64,000 nt of DNA from Sphingomonas sp. CFBP 13720 (GCF_014842075.1 NZ_JACYVA010000004.1:294573-358572), one strand, 5' to 3'. Positions 18,756 through 28,476 are shown, numbered from the stretch's first letter. Numbers and translations: made by a program. The notes: generated by a model not told the origin, from the sequence alone.

Positions 18756-19055
18756 CTAGGCGTCCGCGGGCGGTTCCTCAAGGGCCGAAGCGACCGCTTC
18801 GAGCCGTTCGGCGATCCGTTCGAGCATCGCGGGGTCGATGCCGGCGGCGGGATGCGCCTCATGCTCGACCAGCCGATCGGCCAGCATCAACGCGATGTAC
18901 AGCAACGTCCGCTCCGCCGTGCCGCCGGATGCGCGTTGCGCTGCTGCGGCATGGCGTTCGAGCATCGCGCCGAGACCGCGCAGCGTCGCTTCCTCGCCGT
19001 CCTTGCACGCAACGACGTGTGGCCTGCCGGCGATGGTCAGCGTTACCTGTGCCAT
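18756..19055 (-). CDS. zapA: Cell division protein ZapA
   Basis: Promotes bundling of FtsZ filaments at the division ring. 99 residues. The N-terminal beta part (AQVTLTIAGRPHVVACKDGEEATLR) and the following long helix with TLLYIALMLADRL are characteristic; the C-terminal helix would form the tetramer coiled coil. The ATG at 19055 is used; a TTG one codon earlier is possible. The start overlaps by one base the stop of the small upstream gene (TGATG). Confidence 0.88.
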   Translation of the reverse strand: MAQVTLTIAGRPHVVACKDGEEATLRGLGAMLERHAAAAQRASGGTAERTLLYIALMLADRLVEHEAHPAAGIDPAMLERIAERLEAVASALEEPPADA

Positions 19056-19243
19056 CAATCCGTCCCGTCCTGGTGCAAGATCACGGCGTCCAGCGCCGTG
19101 ATCGCTTCGCCCATTCGCGTGCGGAGCACATCGTGACGGTGAACGAGCGCATGCGTTTCGAACGCATTGGCCTGCGCTGCGCGTTCGATCCGGGCAAGCG
19201 CGCGGTCGATCCGTTCGATGGCGGCAAGACGATCATCGGTCAT
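19055..19243 (-). CDS. Small helical protein encoded upstream of zapA
   Basis: 62 residues, predicted entirely alpha-helical with heptad-like spacing (IDRALARIERAAQANAFETHALVHRHDVLRTRM). There is no signal peptide or membrane helix. Its stop overlaps the zapA start (TGATG), so translation is coupled and a role near cell division is plausible. I do not recognise a named family. The acidic C-terminus HQDGTD is unremarkable. Confidence 0.65.
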   Translation of the reverse strand: MTDDRLAAIERIDRALARIERAAQANAFETHALVHRHDVLRTRMGEAITALDAVILHQDGTD

Positions 19244-19355
19244 CGGACGAATCTATGCGTGATGTACATGTTAAACAAGTGGGTGCCGTTGGGTTGACGC
19301 GGCGGCTGGACAGTTCCAAAGGCTCGCCAACCTTGGCGCCCAATCAGGAGTGCGC

Positions 19356-21335
19356 GTGACCGTATCCCAGCTCGAACTCGCCAACGCTATCCGCGTATTG
19401 TCGATGGATGCGGTGGAGGCCGCCAATTCCGGGCATCCCGGCATGCCGATGGGCATGGCCGATGTCGCCACCGTGCTTTGGTCGCGGTTTTTGAAATTCG
19501 ACCCCGCCGATCCTCACTGGCCCGATCGCGACCGCTTCGTGCTGTCGGCCGGGCATGGGTCGATGCTGATCTACTCGCTGCTGCACCTGACCGGCTTTGC
19601 GCGACCGACGATCGACGACATCGCCAGTTTTCGTCAGCCGGGCAGCCCGTGCGCCGGACACCCGGAGAATTTCGAACTTCCCGGGATCGAATGCACCACC
19701 GGCCCGCTGGGGCAGGGCGTTGCAATGGCCGTTGGCATGGCCACTGCCGAACGGCATCTCAACAGCGTGTTCGGCGACGCGCTGGTCGACCACCGTACGT
19801 GGGTGGTCGCGGGCGACGGGTGCCTGATGGAAGGCATCAACCATGAAGCGATCGGACTTGCCGGGCATCTGAAGCTCGGCCGCCTGAACGTGCTGTGGGA
19901 CGACAACCGCATCACGATCGACGGATCGACCGATCTGTCGACCAGCGAGGACGTGAGCGCGCGTTTCGCCGCGACCGGGTGGCATGTCGTTGCGTGCGAT
20001 GGCCACGACTTCGCCGACATCGAACGTGCGCTCGCCGAAGCGGCGGCCGATCCTCGCCCCTCGCTGGTGCGGTGCCGCACCGTGATCGGCAAGGGCGCTC
20101 CGAACAAGGGCGGCAGCCACAAGGTCCACGGATCGCCGTTGGGCGCCGACGAAATCCTCGCGACGCGCACGGCGTTGTTGTGGGAGCACGAGCCGTTCCA
20201 TCTGCCCGAACCGATCACGACTGCATGGCGGCAGATCGGCACGCAGGCGGCGGCATCGCATGCGGCATGGAACGAGCAGCTCGCGAATCATTCCGATCGG
20301 GCGGAATTCGAACGGCGCATGGCGAACCGCCTGCCCGAAGGCTGGTCGCTGAAGGGTCATATCGACGGCCTTCTCGCCGAACCGAAGAAAGTCGCGACGC
20401 GCGTGGCATCGTCGCTGGCGCTGGAAGCGATCAATGCGGTGTTGCCGGAAACGATCGGCGGCTCGGCCGACCTGACCCCGTCGAACAATACCCAGACCAA
20501 GGCGCTGACCCCGCTGACCGCCGCCGATTATTCGGGACGCTACGTGCATTACGGGATCCGCGAATTCGGTATGTCGGCGGCGATGAACGGCATGGCGCTG
20601 CATGGCGGCGTCCTGCCCTATGGCGGCACCTTCCTCGTCTTTGCCGATTACGCCCGGCCTGCAATCCGTCTGTCGGCGTTGCAGAATGCCGGTGTCGTCT
20701 ATGTCATGACGCATGATTCGATCGGGTTGGGCGAGGACGGTCCGACGCATCAGCCGATCGAGCATGTCATGAGCCTGCGCCTGATCCCCGGTCTCGACGT
20801 GTATCGCCCGTGCGACACGATCGAAACGGCCGAATGCTGGGAACTGGCGGTTCAGCGTCGCGATGGCCCTTCGCTGTTGGCGCTGTCGCGTCAGAACCTG
20901 CCGCAGGTCCGCACCGACGCCACAGAAAACCGGTCGGCGCGCGGCGCGTACCGGCTGAAAGCAGCGGACGGCGCACGCCGGGTGATCCTGATCGCCAGCG
21001 GGTCGGAGGTCGAGATCGCGCTGAACGTCGCGATGAAGCTGGAAGCCGCCGGCATCGGTGCCGACGTCGTATCGATGCCGTGCTGGTCGCGCTTCGACGC
21101 ACAGGACGCGGCGTACCGCGAGGACGTGCTACCGCATGCCCGCCCGGACGAGATCCTGCGCGTGTCGATCGAGGCGGGGACGACGATCGGCTGGGAACGA
21201 TACACGATGGTCGATGGTCTGCGTTTCGGCATCGACCGGTTCGGGGCGTCCGCTCCGGCCGACAAGCTGTATGAGTATTTCGGGCTAACCGCCGACGCCA
21301 TCACGCAAAAGGTGCAGGCGCGGCTCGCAAACTGA
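19356..21335 (+). CDS. tkt: Transketolase
   Basis: Transfers two-carbon ketol units in the pentose phosphate pathway using thiamine diphosphate. 659 residues, typical length. The N-terminal TPP domain begins [22 protein letters not shown], the cofactor motif [13 protein letters not shown] runs to WDDNRIT, and the PYR domain includes [17 protein letters not shown] and [19 protein letters not shown]. The GTG at 19356 is chosen because AGGAG ends five bases before it; a GTG two codons upstream overlaps that site. It leads the tkt–gap–pgk–fba carbon cluster. Confidence 0.96.
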   Translation: MTVSQLELANAIRVLSMDAVEAANSGHPGMPMGMADVATVLWSRFLKFDPADPHWPDRDRFVLSAGHGSMLIYSLLHLTGFARPTIDDIASFRQPGSPCAGHPENFELPGIECTTGPLGQGVAMAVGMATAERHLNSVFGDALVDHRTWVVAGDGCLMEGINHEAIGLAGHLKLGRLNVLWDDNRITIDGSTDLSTSEDVSARFAATGWHVVACDGHDFADIERALAEAAADPRPSLVRCRTVIGKGAPNKGGSHKVHGSPLGADEILATRTALLWEHEPFHLPEPITTAWRQIGTQAAASHAAWNEQLANHSDRAEFERRMANRLPEGWSLKGHIDGLLAEPKKVATRVASSLALEAINAVLPETIGGSADLTPSNNTQTKALTPLTAADYSGRYVHYGIREFGMSAAMNGMALHGGVLPYGGTFLVFADYARPAIRLSALQNAGVVYVMTHDSIGLGEDGPTHQPIEHVMSLRLIPGLDVYRPCDTIETAECWELAVQRRDGPSLLALSRQNLPQVRTDATENRSARGAYRLKAADGARRVILIASGSEVEIALNVAMKLEAAGIGADVVSMPCWSRFDAQDAAYREDVLPHARPDEILRVSIEAGTTIGWERYTMVDGLRFGIDRFGASAPADKLYEYFGLTADAITQKVQARLAN

Positions 21336-21349
21336 ATGGAGACGCGGAT

Positions 21350-22357
21350 ATGACGAAAGTAGCGATCAACGGGTTCGGACGCATTGGTCGTCTGGTGGCG
21401 CGCGCGATCCTCGAACGTCCCGATTGCGGGCTGGATCTGGTCACGATCAACGATCTGGCGGACGCCAAGTCGAACGCATGGCTGTTCAGCCGCGATTCGA
21501 TCCACGGCAAATATCCGGGTCAGGTCGCGGCGGACGGCGACGATCTGGTCGTCGACGGCAAGCGGATCAAGGTGACGGCGGAGCGCGATCCCGCGAACCT
21601 GCCGCACCGTGAACTCGGCGTCGAACTGGTGCTCGAATGCACCGGCTTCTTCACCGACCGCGCCAGCTGCCAGAAGCATATCGATGCCGGTGCGAAGCGC
21701 GTGCTGATTTCCGCGCCCGGCAAGAATGTCGACCTGACCGTCGTATACGGCGTCAACCATGAAAAGCTGGAGGCCGGTCACACGATCGTGTCGAACGCGT
21801 CTTGCACGACCAACTGCCTCGCGCCGGTCGCAAAGGTGCTGAACGATGCCATCGGGATCGAACGCGGCCTGATGACCACGATCCACGCCTATACCAACGA
21901 CCAGAAGATCCTCGACCAGATCCACCCTGATCTGCGTCGTGCACGTGCGGCGGGGATGTCGATGATCCCGACGACCACCGGCGCCGCCCGCGCGGTCGGT
22001 GAAGTGCTGCCGGAACTCAAGGGCCGGCTCGACGGGTCGGCGGTTCGCGTCCCCGTGCCGGACGGCAGCCTCGTCGACCTGACCTTCACGCCGAAGCGCG
22101 ACACGACGAAGGACGAGGTCAACGCGATCCTGAAGGCGGCGTCCGAATCTGGCCCGCTCAAGGGCGTGCTGGTGTTTTCCGACGAGCCGCTGGTGTCGAT
22201 CGATATCGTCCATACCCCGGCGTCGTCGACGATCGACAGCCTCGAAACCGCCGTGCTCGACGGCAAGCTGGTCCGTGTGGTCAGCTGGTACGACAATGAA
22301 TGGGGTTTCTCCAACCGCATGGTCGACACCGCGACCGCGATGGCGAAGCTCGGCTGA
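21350..22357 (+). CDS. gap: Glyceraldehyde-3-phosphate dehydrogenase
   Basis: Oxidises glyceraldehyde 3-phosphate to 1,3-bisphosphoglycerate. 335 residues. The Rossmann motif [13 protein letters not shown] opens the protein, the catalytic C152 sits in [12 protein letters not shown], and [13 protein letters not shown] closes the catalytic domain. It starts 14 bases after tkt, with GGAGA before the ATG, so the two are probably one transcript. Confidence 0.97.
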   Translation: MTKVAINGFGRIGRLVARAILERPDCGLDLVTINDLADAKSNAWLFSRDSIHGKYPGQVAADGDDLVVDGKRIKVTAERDPANLPHRELGVELVLECTGFFTDRASCQKHIDAGAKRVLISAPGKNVDLTVVYGVNHEKLEAGHTIVSNASCTTNCLAPVAKVLNDAIGIERGLMTTIHAYTNDQKILDQIHPDLRRARAAGMSMIPTTTGAARAVGEVLPELKGRLDGSAVRVPVPDGSLVDLTFTPKRDTTKDEVNAILKAASESGPLKGVLVFSDEPLVSIDIVHTPASSTIDSLETAVLDGKLVRVVSWYDNEWGFSNRMVDTATAMAKLG

Positions 22358-22362
22358 GGCGG

Positions 22363-22824
22363 ATGGCGGGCGGTATCCTAAAGGGCATCGCCCGCCACGC
22401 CTTTTCGCGTGGACCGATCGAATTGGTCCAGACGGTGCGGATCACCGTCGAAACCGGTCTTGACGGCGATTTTCGTGGTGCGCTGAAACCCGGCCGCAAC
22501 GAGCGTCAGGTGTCGTTGATGGAAGTCGACGACTGGGCGCGTGCTATGCGCGACGTCGGCCACGACCTGCCATGGTGGGAACGGCGGGCCAACCTGCTGG
22601 TCGAAGGTTTCGATCTGCCGCAGACGCGCGGCGCGCTGCTTCGCGTGGGACCGGTATTGCTCGAAGTCACCAAGGAATGCGATCCGTGCAGCCGCATGGA
22701 GACGATCGCCGAAGGATTGCGTGGCGCGCTGATCGCGGATTGGCGCGGTGGTGCGTTGACGCGGGTGATCGAGGGTGGCGTGATCGCGGTCGGCGATACG
22801 ATAGTTTTGGAACAACCCCGTTAG
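22363..22824 (+). CDS. MOSC domain-containing protein
   Basis: 153 residues consisting of one MOSC-type domain, the fold found in molybdenum cofactor sulfurases and YiiM/YuaD-like proteins. [22 protein letters not shown] and the Cys-containing [12 protein letters not shown] match the domain pattern; in relatives a cysteine binds sulfur or the cofactor. It starts five bases after gap and therefore probably shares its transcript. A function in glycolysis is not implied. The exact substrate is unknown. Confidence 0.85.
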   Translation: MAGGILKGIARHAFSRGPIELVQTVRITVETGLDGDFRGALKPGRNERQVSLMEVDDWARAMRDVGHDLPWWERRANLLVEGFDLPQTRGALLRVGPVLLEVTKECDPCSRMETIAEGLRGALIADWRGGALTRVIEGGVIAVGDTIVLEQPR

Positions 22825-22912
22825 GTTCGAGCCTGCCGAGAACCCTTCTCGACGGACGCACTCCGGCTTCGCTCGATGCCGCTCGAACCGAACGACTTTT
22901 GGGAGGCACGAC

Positions 22913-24103
22913 ATGAGCCGCAATTTCAAGACGCTGGACGACATGGGCGAACTGACCGGCAAGCGGGTGCTGGTGCGCGAAGACTTGAACGTGCCGATGG
23001 CCGACGGCGCGGTGACCGACGATACGCGGCTGCGCGCGACGATCGGCACCGTCACCGAACTGGCGGACCGTGGCGCGATCGTGCTGATCCTCGCGCATTT
23101 CGGCCGGCCCAAGGGGCAGCCGAACCCGACCATGTCCCTGGCACCAGTCGTCCGGCCGCTCAGCGACGTTCTGGGCCGCGAAGTGCGCTATATCGACTGG
23201 GAAGGCGACGCCGCGAATGTCGCGATGCTCCGCCCCGGCGATATCGCCGTGCTGGAGAACACCCGGTTCTTCGGCGGCGAGGAAACGAACGACCCGGCGG
23301 TGGTCGCGCGGTTTGCGGCGCTGGGTGATCTATACGTCAACGACGCCTTCTCCGCCGCCCATCGCGCGCATGCATCGACCGAAGGTCTGGCGCACGTCCT
23401 GCCCGCCTTTGCCGGGCGGCAGATGGAGGCGGAACTGGACGCGCTCGACAAGGCGCTGGGCAACCCGCAGCACCCGGTCGCGGCTGTCGTCGGCGGTGCC
23501 AAGGTGTCGTCCAAGCTCGACGTGCTGCGCCATCTGGTGGGGCAGGTCGATCACCTCATCATCGGCGGCGGCATGGCCAATACGTTCCTTGCCGCGCGTG
23601 GTGTGAATGTCGGCAAGTCGCTGTGCGAGCATGATCTGACGGGTACTGCCGACGATATCTTCGCGGCGGCGGAGAAGGCGAACTGCACCATCCATCTGCC
23701 CTATGACGTGGTGGTCGCGACCGAGTTCAAGCCGAATCCCTCGACGCGCACGGTCAACGTCCACGAAGTCGCCCCCGACGAGATGATTCTCGACGTAGGG
23801 CCGGCGGCGACGGAAGCGCTGGGCGACGTGCTGAAGAATTGCCGTACGCTGGTGTGGAACGGGCCGATGGGTGCGTTCGAGACGCCACCGTTCGACGTGG
23901 CCACCGTTGCGCTGGCGCGTACGGCGGCTGCGCTGACGACCGACGGATCACTGGTATCGGTCGCCGGCGGTGGCGATACCGTCGCCGCGCTCAATCAGGC
24001 CGGCGTGGGCGATCAGTTCAGCTTCGTATCGACCGCTGGCGGTGCCTTCCTCGAATGGATGGAGGGCAAGGCATTGCCCGGCGTCGCCGCACTGGCACGC
24101 TGA
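22913..24103 (+). CDS. pgk: Phosphoglycerate kinase
   Basis: Transfers the acyl phosphate of 1,3-bisphosphoglycerate to ADP. 396 residues. The N-terminal signature [14 protein letters not shown], the substrate segment [10 protein letters not shown], the interdomain [12 protein letters not shown] and the nucleotide-binding [13 protein letters not shown] are all present. GGGAGG lies seven bases before the ATG. A strong terminator follows the gene, separating it from the toxin-antitoxin pair. Confidence 0.97.
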   Translation: MSRNFKTLDDMGELTGKRVLVREDLNVPMADGAVTDDTRLRATIGTVTELADRGAIVLILAHFGRPKGQPNPTMSLAPVVRPLSDVLGREVRYIDWEGDAANVAMLRPGDIAVLENTRFFGGEETNDPAVVARFAALGDLYVNDAFSAAHRAHASTEGLAHVLPAFAGRQMEAELDALDKALGNPQHPVAAVVGGAKVSSKLDVLRHLVGQVDHLIIGGGMANTFLAARGVNVGKSLCEHDLTGTADDIFAAAEKANCTIHLPYDVVVATEFKPNPSTRTVNVHEVAPDEMILDVGPAATEALGDVLKNCRTLVWNGPMGAFETPPFDVATVALARTAAALTTDGSLVSVAGGGDTVAALNQAGVGDQFSFVSTAGGAFLEWMEGKALPGVAALAR

Positions 24104-24129
24104 ACGACGGTTTTGTCGCGGGTCTCATG

Positions 24130-24156
24130 GGGCGTCGACCGGCAAGGTCGGCGCCC
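24130..24156 (+). terminator. pgk terminator
   Basis: An 11-bp stem with one G-U pair (GGGCGTCGACC with GGTCGGCGCCC), five-base loop, followed by TTTCCTGTTT. A good factor-independent terminator 26 bases after the pgk stop. Confidence 0.8.
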
Positions 24157-24218
24157 TTTCCTGTTTAATCTGACGGTTGCCCAATAACACGCTTGATCCT
24201 CACGGCCGCCCGGCTTAA

Positions 24219-24238
24219 CCGTTCAACACGTTAAACGG
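24219..24238. promoter_or_regulatory. Palindromic operator candidate of the toxin-antitoxin module
   Basis: An imperfect 20-bp palindrome with outer arms CCGTT/AACGG and inner AAC/GTT (16 of 20 positions symmetric), ending ten bases before the antitoxin start. Ribbon-helix-helix antitoxins usually bind such sites to repress their own operon; binding is inferred. Confidence 0.45.
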
Positions 24239-24248
24239 CGAGGGCAGG

Positions 24249-24485
24249 GTGCTAGGCGTACGACTCGACAGTGAACTGGAAGAGCGGCTTGCGAACGTCG
24301 CCCGATCGCAGGGCCGGTCGAAGAGCGATATCGCGCGCGATGCCGTGCGTCGGTACGTCGAGCTGCACGACGAAGCGTTTCGTGCCGAGGCCCGCCGCCA
24401 GTCCGAACGCGCCGCTGTCCGCGACGACGGCGCCGACTGGGCGTTTTTCGACCGGGTCGAGGCCGAGGACGGGCGATGGAAATAA
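24249..24485 (+). CDS. Ribbon-helix-helix antitoxin
   Basis: 78 residues starting at a GTG. The N-terminal 45 residues fit an RHH (CopG/MetJ-like) DNA-binding fold: the strand LGVRLDSELEERL, then helix–turn–helix with QGRSKSDIARDAVRRYVE. The C-terminal region (RRQSERAAVRDDGADWAFFDRVEAED) is acidic and aromatic, as expected of a toxin-wrapping tail. The end overlaps the toxin gene by ten bases. The pairing with a MazF-like toxin supports the antitoxin call. Confidence 0.85.
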   Translation: MLGVRLDSELEERLANVARSQGRSKSDIARDAVRRYVELHDEAFRAEARRQSERAAVRDDGADWAFFDRVEAEDGRWK

Positions 24486-24808
24486 TCCGGGGCATGATCG
24501 TGCTGGTCGAAGGACCGGAGGGGCTGTCGACCAAGCGCCGGCCGTTTCTCGTCGTCCAGTCCGATCTGTTCAACGAAGCGCACGCCTCGGTCACGCTGGT
24601 GCCGATGACCAGCCTGACCGGCGGTGAGACACTGTTCCGCGTGCCCTTCGCGCCTTCCGACACGACCGGCATCACGGTCGAGAGTGAGGCACAGGTCGAC
24701 AAGCTCAAGACCCTGCGCCGCAGCCGCATCGTCCGCGTGCTCGGTCAGGCAACTGCAACATCCATGGAGCAGGTGGACCAGGCGCTCCGGCGCTGGCTCG
24801 CGCTCTGA
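24476..24808 (+). CDS. MazF/PemK-family toxin (endoribonuclease)
   Basis: 110 residues. The beta-barrel pattern of MazF/PemK is visible: RGMIVLVEGPEG at the N-terminus, KRRPFLVVQSDLFNEAHASVTLVPMTS in the core, and the strand TGITVESEAQVDKLKTLRRSRIVRVLG that carries the usual active-site region. Relatives cleave mRNA or tRNA at short sequence motifs. It overlaps the antitoxin gene by ten bases. The pair sits between pgk and fba, its own palindrome lies upstream, and fba starts only 25 bases downstream, so read-through into fba is likely. Confidence 0.85.
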   Translation: MEIIRGMIVLVEGPEGLSTKRRPFLVVQSDLFNEAHASVTLVPMTSLTGGETLFRVPFAPSDTTGITVESEAQVDKLKTLRRSRIVRVLGQATATSMEQVDQALRRWLAL

Positions 24809-24833
24809 ACTCCGCGAAACGAAGGGGACCGAA

Positions 24834-25739
24834 ATGAACAAGTCCGAAATGACCGCGAAGATTGCCGATGGACAGGGCTTCATCGCCGCACTGGACCAGA
24901 GCGGCGGGTCCACGCCGAAGGCGCTCAAGGGATATGGTGTCGAGGACGGCGCATGGAGCGGCGACGAGGCGATGTTCGGGCTGATCCACGACATGCGCGC
25001 GCGCATTATCCTGTCGCCCGCCTTTACCGGCGACAAGGTGATCGGCGCGATCCTGTTCGAACGCACCATGGACGGGCAGGCGGGCGGCGTGTCCGTGCCG
25101 CAGGCGCTGGCCGACAAGGGCGTTGTCCCGTTCCTCAAGATCGACAAGGGGCTGGAGGACGAGGCGAACGGCGTGCAGCTGATGAAGCCGATGCCCGAAC
25201 TCGACACGCTGCTGGCGCGCGCGACCAAACTGGGCATCTTCGGCACGAAGGAACGCTCGGTCGTCAATCTCGCCAACCGCGAAGGCATCGCGGCAATCGT
25301 CGAACAGCAGTTCGAGATCGCGGATCAGGTGCTGGCCCACGGGCTGATGCCGATCATCGAACCCGAAGTGAACATCAAGAGCGCCGAACGCGCCGACGCC
25401 GATGCGATCCTGCTCGACGAACTGGTCAAGGCGCTCGACACGCTGACCGGCGACGACAAGATCATGCTGAAGCTGTCGCTGCCTGAGAAGGCGGGCCTGT
25501 TCCAGCCGCTGGTCGATCATCCCCGCGTGCTGCGCGTAGTCGCGCTGTCCGGCGGGTTCGCGCGTACGGAAGCCTGCGTTGAACTTGCCAAGAATCCCGG
25601 CATCATCGCCAGCTTCAGCCGCGCACTGCTCTCCGATCTTCGTGTGCAAATGAGCGAGGAAGAGTTCGACGCCGCGCTCGGACAGGCGATCGACGAGATT
25701 CATTGCGCCTCGACCGAAAAGACGCCGGTCGCGGCGTAA
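24834..25739 (+). CDS. fba: Class I fructose-bisphosphate aldolase
   Basis: Cleaves fructose 1,6-bisphosphate through a Schiff-base intermediate. 301 residues. ALDQSGGSTPKAL, PFLKIDKGLE and MLKLSLPEKAG mark the class I active-site lysines; LMPIIEPEVNIK carries the acid residues; there are no metal-binding histidines of class II. AGGGGA lies before the ATG at 24834. Since a terminator separates it from pgk, expression may depend on the toxin-antitoxin promoter or on a promoter inside that module. Confidence 0.95.
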   Translation: MNKSEMTAKIADGQGFIAALDQSGGSTPKALKGYGVEDGAWSGDEAMFGLIHDMRARIILSPAFTGDKVIGAILFERTMDGQAGGVSVPQALADKGVVPFLKIDKGLEDEANGVQLMKPMPELDTLLARATKLGIFGTKERSVVNLANREGIAAIVEQQFEIADQVLAHGLMPIIEPEVNIKSAERADADAILLDELVKALDTLTGDDKIMLKLSLPEKAGLFQPLVDHPRVLRVVALSGGFARTEACVELAKNPGIIASFSRALLSDLRVQMSEEEFDAALGQAIDEIHCASTEKTPVAA

Positions 25740-25764
25740 CCGGCACGGTGCCGACCCGTATTGT

Positions 25765-25789
25765 GGGCGGCGACATGCGGTCGCCGCCC
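25765..25789. terminator. Perfect hairpin after fba
   Basis: A perfect 10-bp stem, GGGCGGCGAC with GTCGCCGCCC, and a five-base loop, 25 bases after the fba stop. No U-tract follows. Confidence 0.6.
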
Positions 25790-26608
25790 GTACGCATGCC
25801 GGCACCGCGTCGCTCCGTATAATCGGTGGCATTTGCGTGCCGATCGGTCTCGAACGTACGGAACAGGCAGCTGCGATCGTCGCCGCCAACGTAATTGCTT
25901 GTGGCGGAGTATGATGGGCAGTCAAATATCCGGCAGGCCTTCCTCCTGCCGACAGTTAGGGCATTGCCGCTTCGCATCGGATTTCGCCCGTATCGCTTTG
26001 CGGTTGACGTAACCCGTCGGGCATTCCTCGCGAACTTCGCGGAATGAATCAGGAATATCTTGGACGCGTCTGTTTTAGAAACAAAAACTGCTCAGTACGT
26101 GGCTGAACGATCCGTGCGACCTTCCTGCGCGATGCAAAGGCCCCCGGCGACGCGAAGACTTTCCGGGCAAGGGCGATCCGGGAAAGATTCCTATCGCGTT
26201 TTTACCCGAACCCGATTGGCCCGTTGCGCTACGGTGACGAACGGCGCCGTTGCGGGTCGGCACGAGGACTGAACTGAAGTTGCTCTCCCCAAACCGGATA
26301 GCGCCAGACGCATTCATTCCTCCACCTGCGCAGCGGGTCGGGCGACCATCCCCGCGTCAACGACGACACGCGGAAGGCGACGCATGATGCGTCTAATGCG
26401 CCGCGCTGGTTCGGTAAGGGACGGCTGCGACCGAACCGCTCCATAGGGCGGCACCGCGCGACGGATTCACTGGATCGACGCTGTCCTACACGGCTGCTTG
26501 CTGCCATCGTCGATTCTCGGACGGTCATCGTCCACGCTCTTTCGCTTCGTAGCCCGTTCGGCATCGACCGTTCCGGCGCAGCCGATCGCGTCCGCTCGCA
26601 ATTGCGCA
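25790..26608. other. Long stretch without a convincing gene between fba and thiE
   Basis: About 820 bases with no open frame that has both a start, a ribosome-binding site and protein-like sequence. A minus-strand open frame at 25922–26074 encodes a CPNC-containing tail but has no start codon. A minus-strand 80-codon frame at 26075–26317 has GGAGGA directly against its ATG but an unconvincing composition. The stretch may hold gene relics or an untranslated RNA; nothing can be named. Confidence 0.5.
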
Positions 26609-26637
26609 CGAGTGTGACTTTCGTGACCTTTGGCCTG
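26609..26637 (+). repeat. 29-bp repeat, copy 2 (upstream of thiE)
   Basis: Identical over all 29 bases to 13722–13750, same orientation, with the internal GTGAC-N4-GTGAC. It ends 94 bases before the thiE start. Flanking sequence is unrelated between the two copies. Confidence 0.85.
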
Positions 26638-26731
26638 CAAACCCGCTCGCGCACGGCGCGCAAGTGTCGATTCCATGAACTTTGATGCGTGCGCCCTTCC
26701 GTCGCCGTCGCCGCTGGGGCAGGGAGGCACC

Positions 26732-27418
26732 ATGACTTTGAACGAAGACCCGCTCGGCCCGCTGTCCCCCGATTTCGCGAAGCAGTTCGTCCGCGACCAG
26801 CGGCGACCGCCGTGCCAGCTCTATCTCGTATCGCCGCTCGACGTGACCGGCGCGTTTCCCGACCGGCTGGCGCGCGCGTTCGATGCCGGGCCAGTGGCGG
26901 CGTTCCAGTTCCGGGTGAAGGACGTCGACCAGCACGCCGCCGCGAAGCTGGCCGAGCCGCTGCAGCGCATCTGTGCCGACCATGACGTCGCGTTCCTCGT
27001 CAACGACAGCATCAGCCTCGCCAAGCGGCTGGGCGCGGACGGCGTCCATCTCGGGCAGGAGGATGGCGATCCGCGCGAGGCGCGCGACGTGTTGGGATTG
27101 AACGCGCAGATCGGCGTGACTGTCCACGACAGCCGCCATCTTGCGATGGAAGCGGGCGAGGCGGGGGCGGATTATGTCGCCTTCGGCGCATTCTATCCGA
27201 CTACGACCAAGGAAGTGCGGCACGTGCCCGAGCCGGTGATCCTGTCATGGTGGTCGGCAGTGTTCGAACTTCCCAGCGTGGCGATCGGCGGCATCACGCC
27301 GGCCAATGCCGCACCGCTGGTCGCCGCAGGCGCGGATTTCCTCGCGGTGTCGGGCGCGGTGTGGAACGGCGACGAGGCCGCAGCGGTGCGCGCCTTCAAC
27401 GAAGTCCTCGCGAAATAG
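26732..27418 (+). CDS. thiE: Thiamine-phosphate synthase
   Basis: Joins HMP pyrophosphate and thiazole phosphate to make thiamine phosphate. 228 residues, slightly long because of a 25-residue N-terminal extension. The TIM-barrel motifs are FQFRVKD, FLVNDSISLAKRLGADGVHLGQEDGD, IGVTVHDSRHLAMEAGEAGADYVAFGAFYPT and VAIGGITPANAAPLVAAGADFLAVSGAVW. The start is set by AGGGAGG six bases upstream. No TPP riboswitch motif is seen in the leader, but the 29-bp repeat is. Confidence 0.93.
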   Translation: MTLNEDPLGPLSPDFAKQFVRDQRRPPCQLYLVSPLDVTGAFPDRLARAFDAGPVAAFQFRVKDVDQHAAAKLAEPLQRICADHDVAFLVNDSISLAKRLGADGVHLGQEDGDPREARDVLGLNAQIGVTVHDSRHLAMEAGEAGADYVAFGAFYPTTTKEVRHVPEPVILSWWSAVFELPSVAIGGITPANAAPLVAAGADFLAVSGAVWNGDEAAAVRAFNEVLAK

Positions 27419-27422
27419 GACG

Positions 27423-27450
27423 AACGAAACCAGCGCCGGTCCGGTTCGTT
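27423..27450 (+). terminator. Candidate thiE terminator
   Basis: AACGAAACC pairs with GGTTCGTT across an 11-base loop with one bulged A, followed by GTCTTTCC. Moderate quality. Confidence 0.45.
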
Positions 27451-27485
27451 GTCTTTCCTCAACGAGATGCGGGTGAGGGCAGGAC

Positions 27486-28475
27486 ATGAAGCGATTGGCA
27501 TTGGCGACGATGATGACGATGGCGGCGGGCGTTGCGATGGCGCAGTCGCCGCCGCCGGTTCCGGCGTTCGAGCCCGCCGTCCTGCATGCGCAGGTGCTGC
27601 TCGACCGGCACGGCTTTACCTCCGGCGTGATCGACGGCAAGGGCGGCGCGGCGCTGATGAAGGCGTTGCGGGGGTTCCAGACCGCGAAGGGGCTGCCGGT
27701 GACGGGCAAGCTCGACGCAGTAACGTTACGGGCGCTCAACCCTAACATGCGTCCGGCAACAGTGACCCTGACCCTGTCCGACCGTGCGCTGGCCGGACCC
27801 TATGTGAACCCGACGCCGAAGGAATATGCGGATCAGGCGAAGCTGCCGACGCTGGCCTATCGATCGCCGCTCGAAAAGCTGGCGGAGATGTTCCACACTA
27901 CGCCGGCCACGCTCGTCGCGCTGAATAGCAGCGAGACGAAGTTGCGGGCCGGCACGTCGGTCGTGTTTCCCAACGTACTGCCGGCATCGCGCGCCTACCC
28001 GGGTGATCTGAGCGAGACCTATCGCAAGACGCTGGGCGATCTGAACGTCGACGCGACCCAGCCACAGGCGGACCGGGTGGTGGTGGACAAGTCGGAGGGC
28101 TGGCTGCGCGCCTATGCCGGCGATCGCATCATCGCCCAGTTCCCCGCGACGATGGGATCGGCGACCGACCCGCTGCCGATCGGCAAATGGACGATCAAGG
28201 GCGTCGCCGCCAATCCCGACTGGCAATATAATCCGGCGATCCTGAAGCGTGCCGACAAGTCCGATGAGAAGCAGGTCGTGCCGCCCGGCCCGAACAATCC
28301 GGTCGGTGTCGTATGGATCGACCTGTCGAAACCGCATTACGGCATTCACGGCACGCCCGAACCCGAAAAGATCGGCCGGACCGAAAGCAACGGATGCATC
28401 CGGCTGACCAACTGGGATGCGGCGCGATTGTCACTGATGGTGAAGCCGGGGGTGCCCGCAATCTTCCAGCCGTAA
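27486..28475 (+). CDS. L,D-transpeptidase (YkuD) with peptidoglycan-binding domain
   Basis: Predicted periplasmic enzyme that forms 3-3 cross-links or attaches proteins to peptidoglycan. 329 residues: a signal peptide (1–20, ending AMAQ), a PG_binding_1-like domain with LLDRHGFTSGVIDGKGG and LRGFQTAKGLPVTGKL (30–80), a LysM-like segment (AEMFHTTPATLVALN), and the YkuD domain. The catalytic motif is HGTPEPEKIG...SNGCIRL with nucleophile C304. The M23 peptidase gene follows by one base, so the two act together on the wall. Confidence 0.93.
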   Translation: MKRLALATMMTMAAGVAMAQSPPPVPAFEPAVLHAQVLLDRHGFTSGVIDGKGGAALMKALRGFQTAKGLPVTGKLDAVTLRALNPNMRPATVTLTLSDRALAGPYVNPTPKEYADQAKLPTLAYRSPLEKLAEMFHTTPATLVALNSSETKLRAGTSVVFPNVLPASRAYPGDLSETYRKTLGDLNVDATQPQADRVVVDKSEGWLRAYAGDRIIAQFPATMGSATDPLPIGKWTIKGVAANPDWQYNPAILKRADKSDEKQVVPPGPNNPVGVVWIDLSKPHYGIHGTPEPEKIGRTESNGCIRLTNWDAARLSLMVKPGVPAIFQP

Positions 28476-28476
28476 A

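Noticed and set aside
25922..26074. Minus-strand open frame of about 50 codons with a CPNC-type pair near its end
   Set aside because: It has no ATG, GTG or TTG start and follows directly after a stop, so it is at most a relic.
26075..26317. Minus-strand 80-codon frame with GGAGGA next to its ATG
   Set aside because: The ribosome-binding site has no spacing to this ATG, the composition is Arg/Ser/Gly-rich and no family is recognisable.
26638..26731. TPP riboswitch before thiE
   Set aside because: The conserved CTGAGA and the second conserved segment are not present in the leader.
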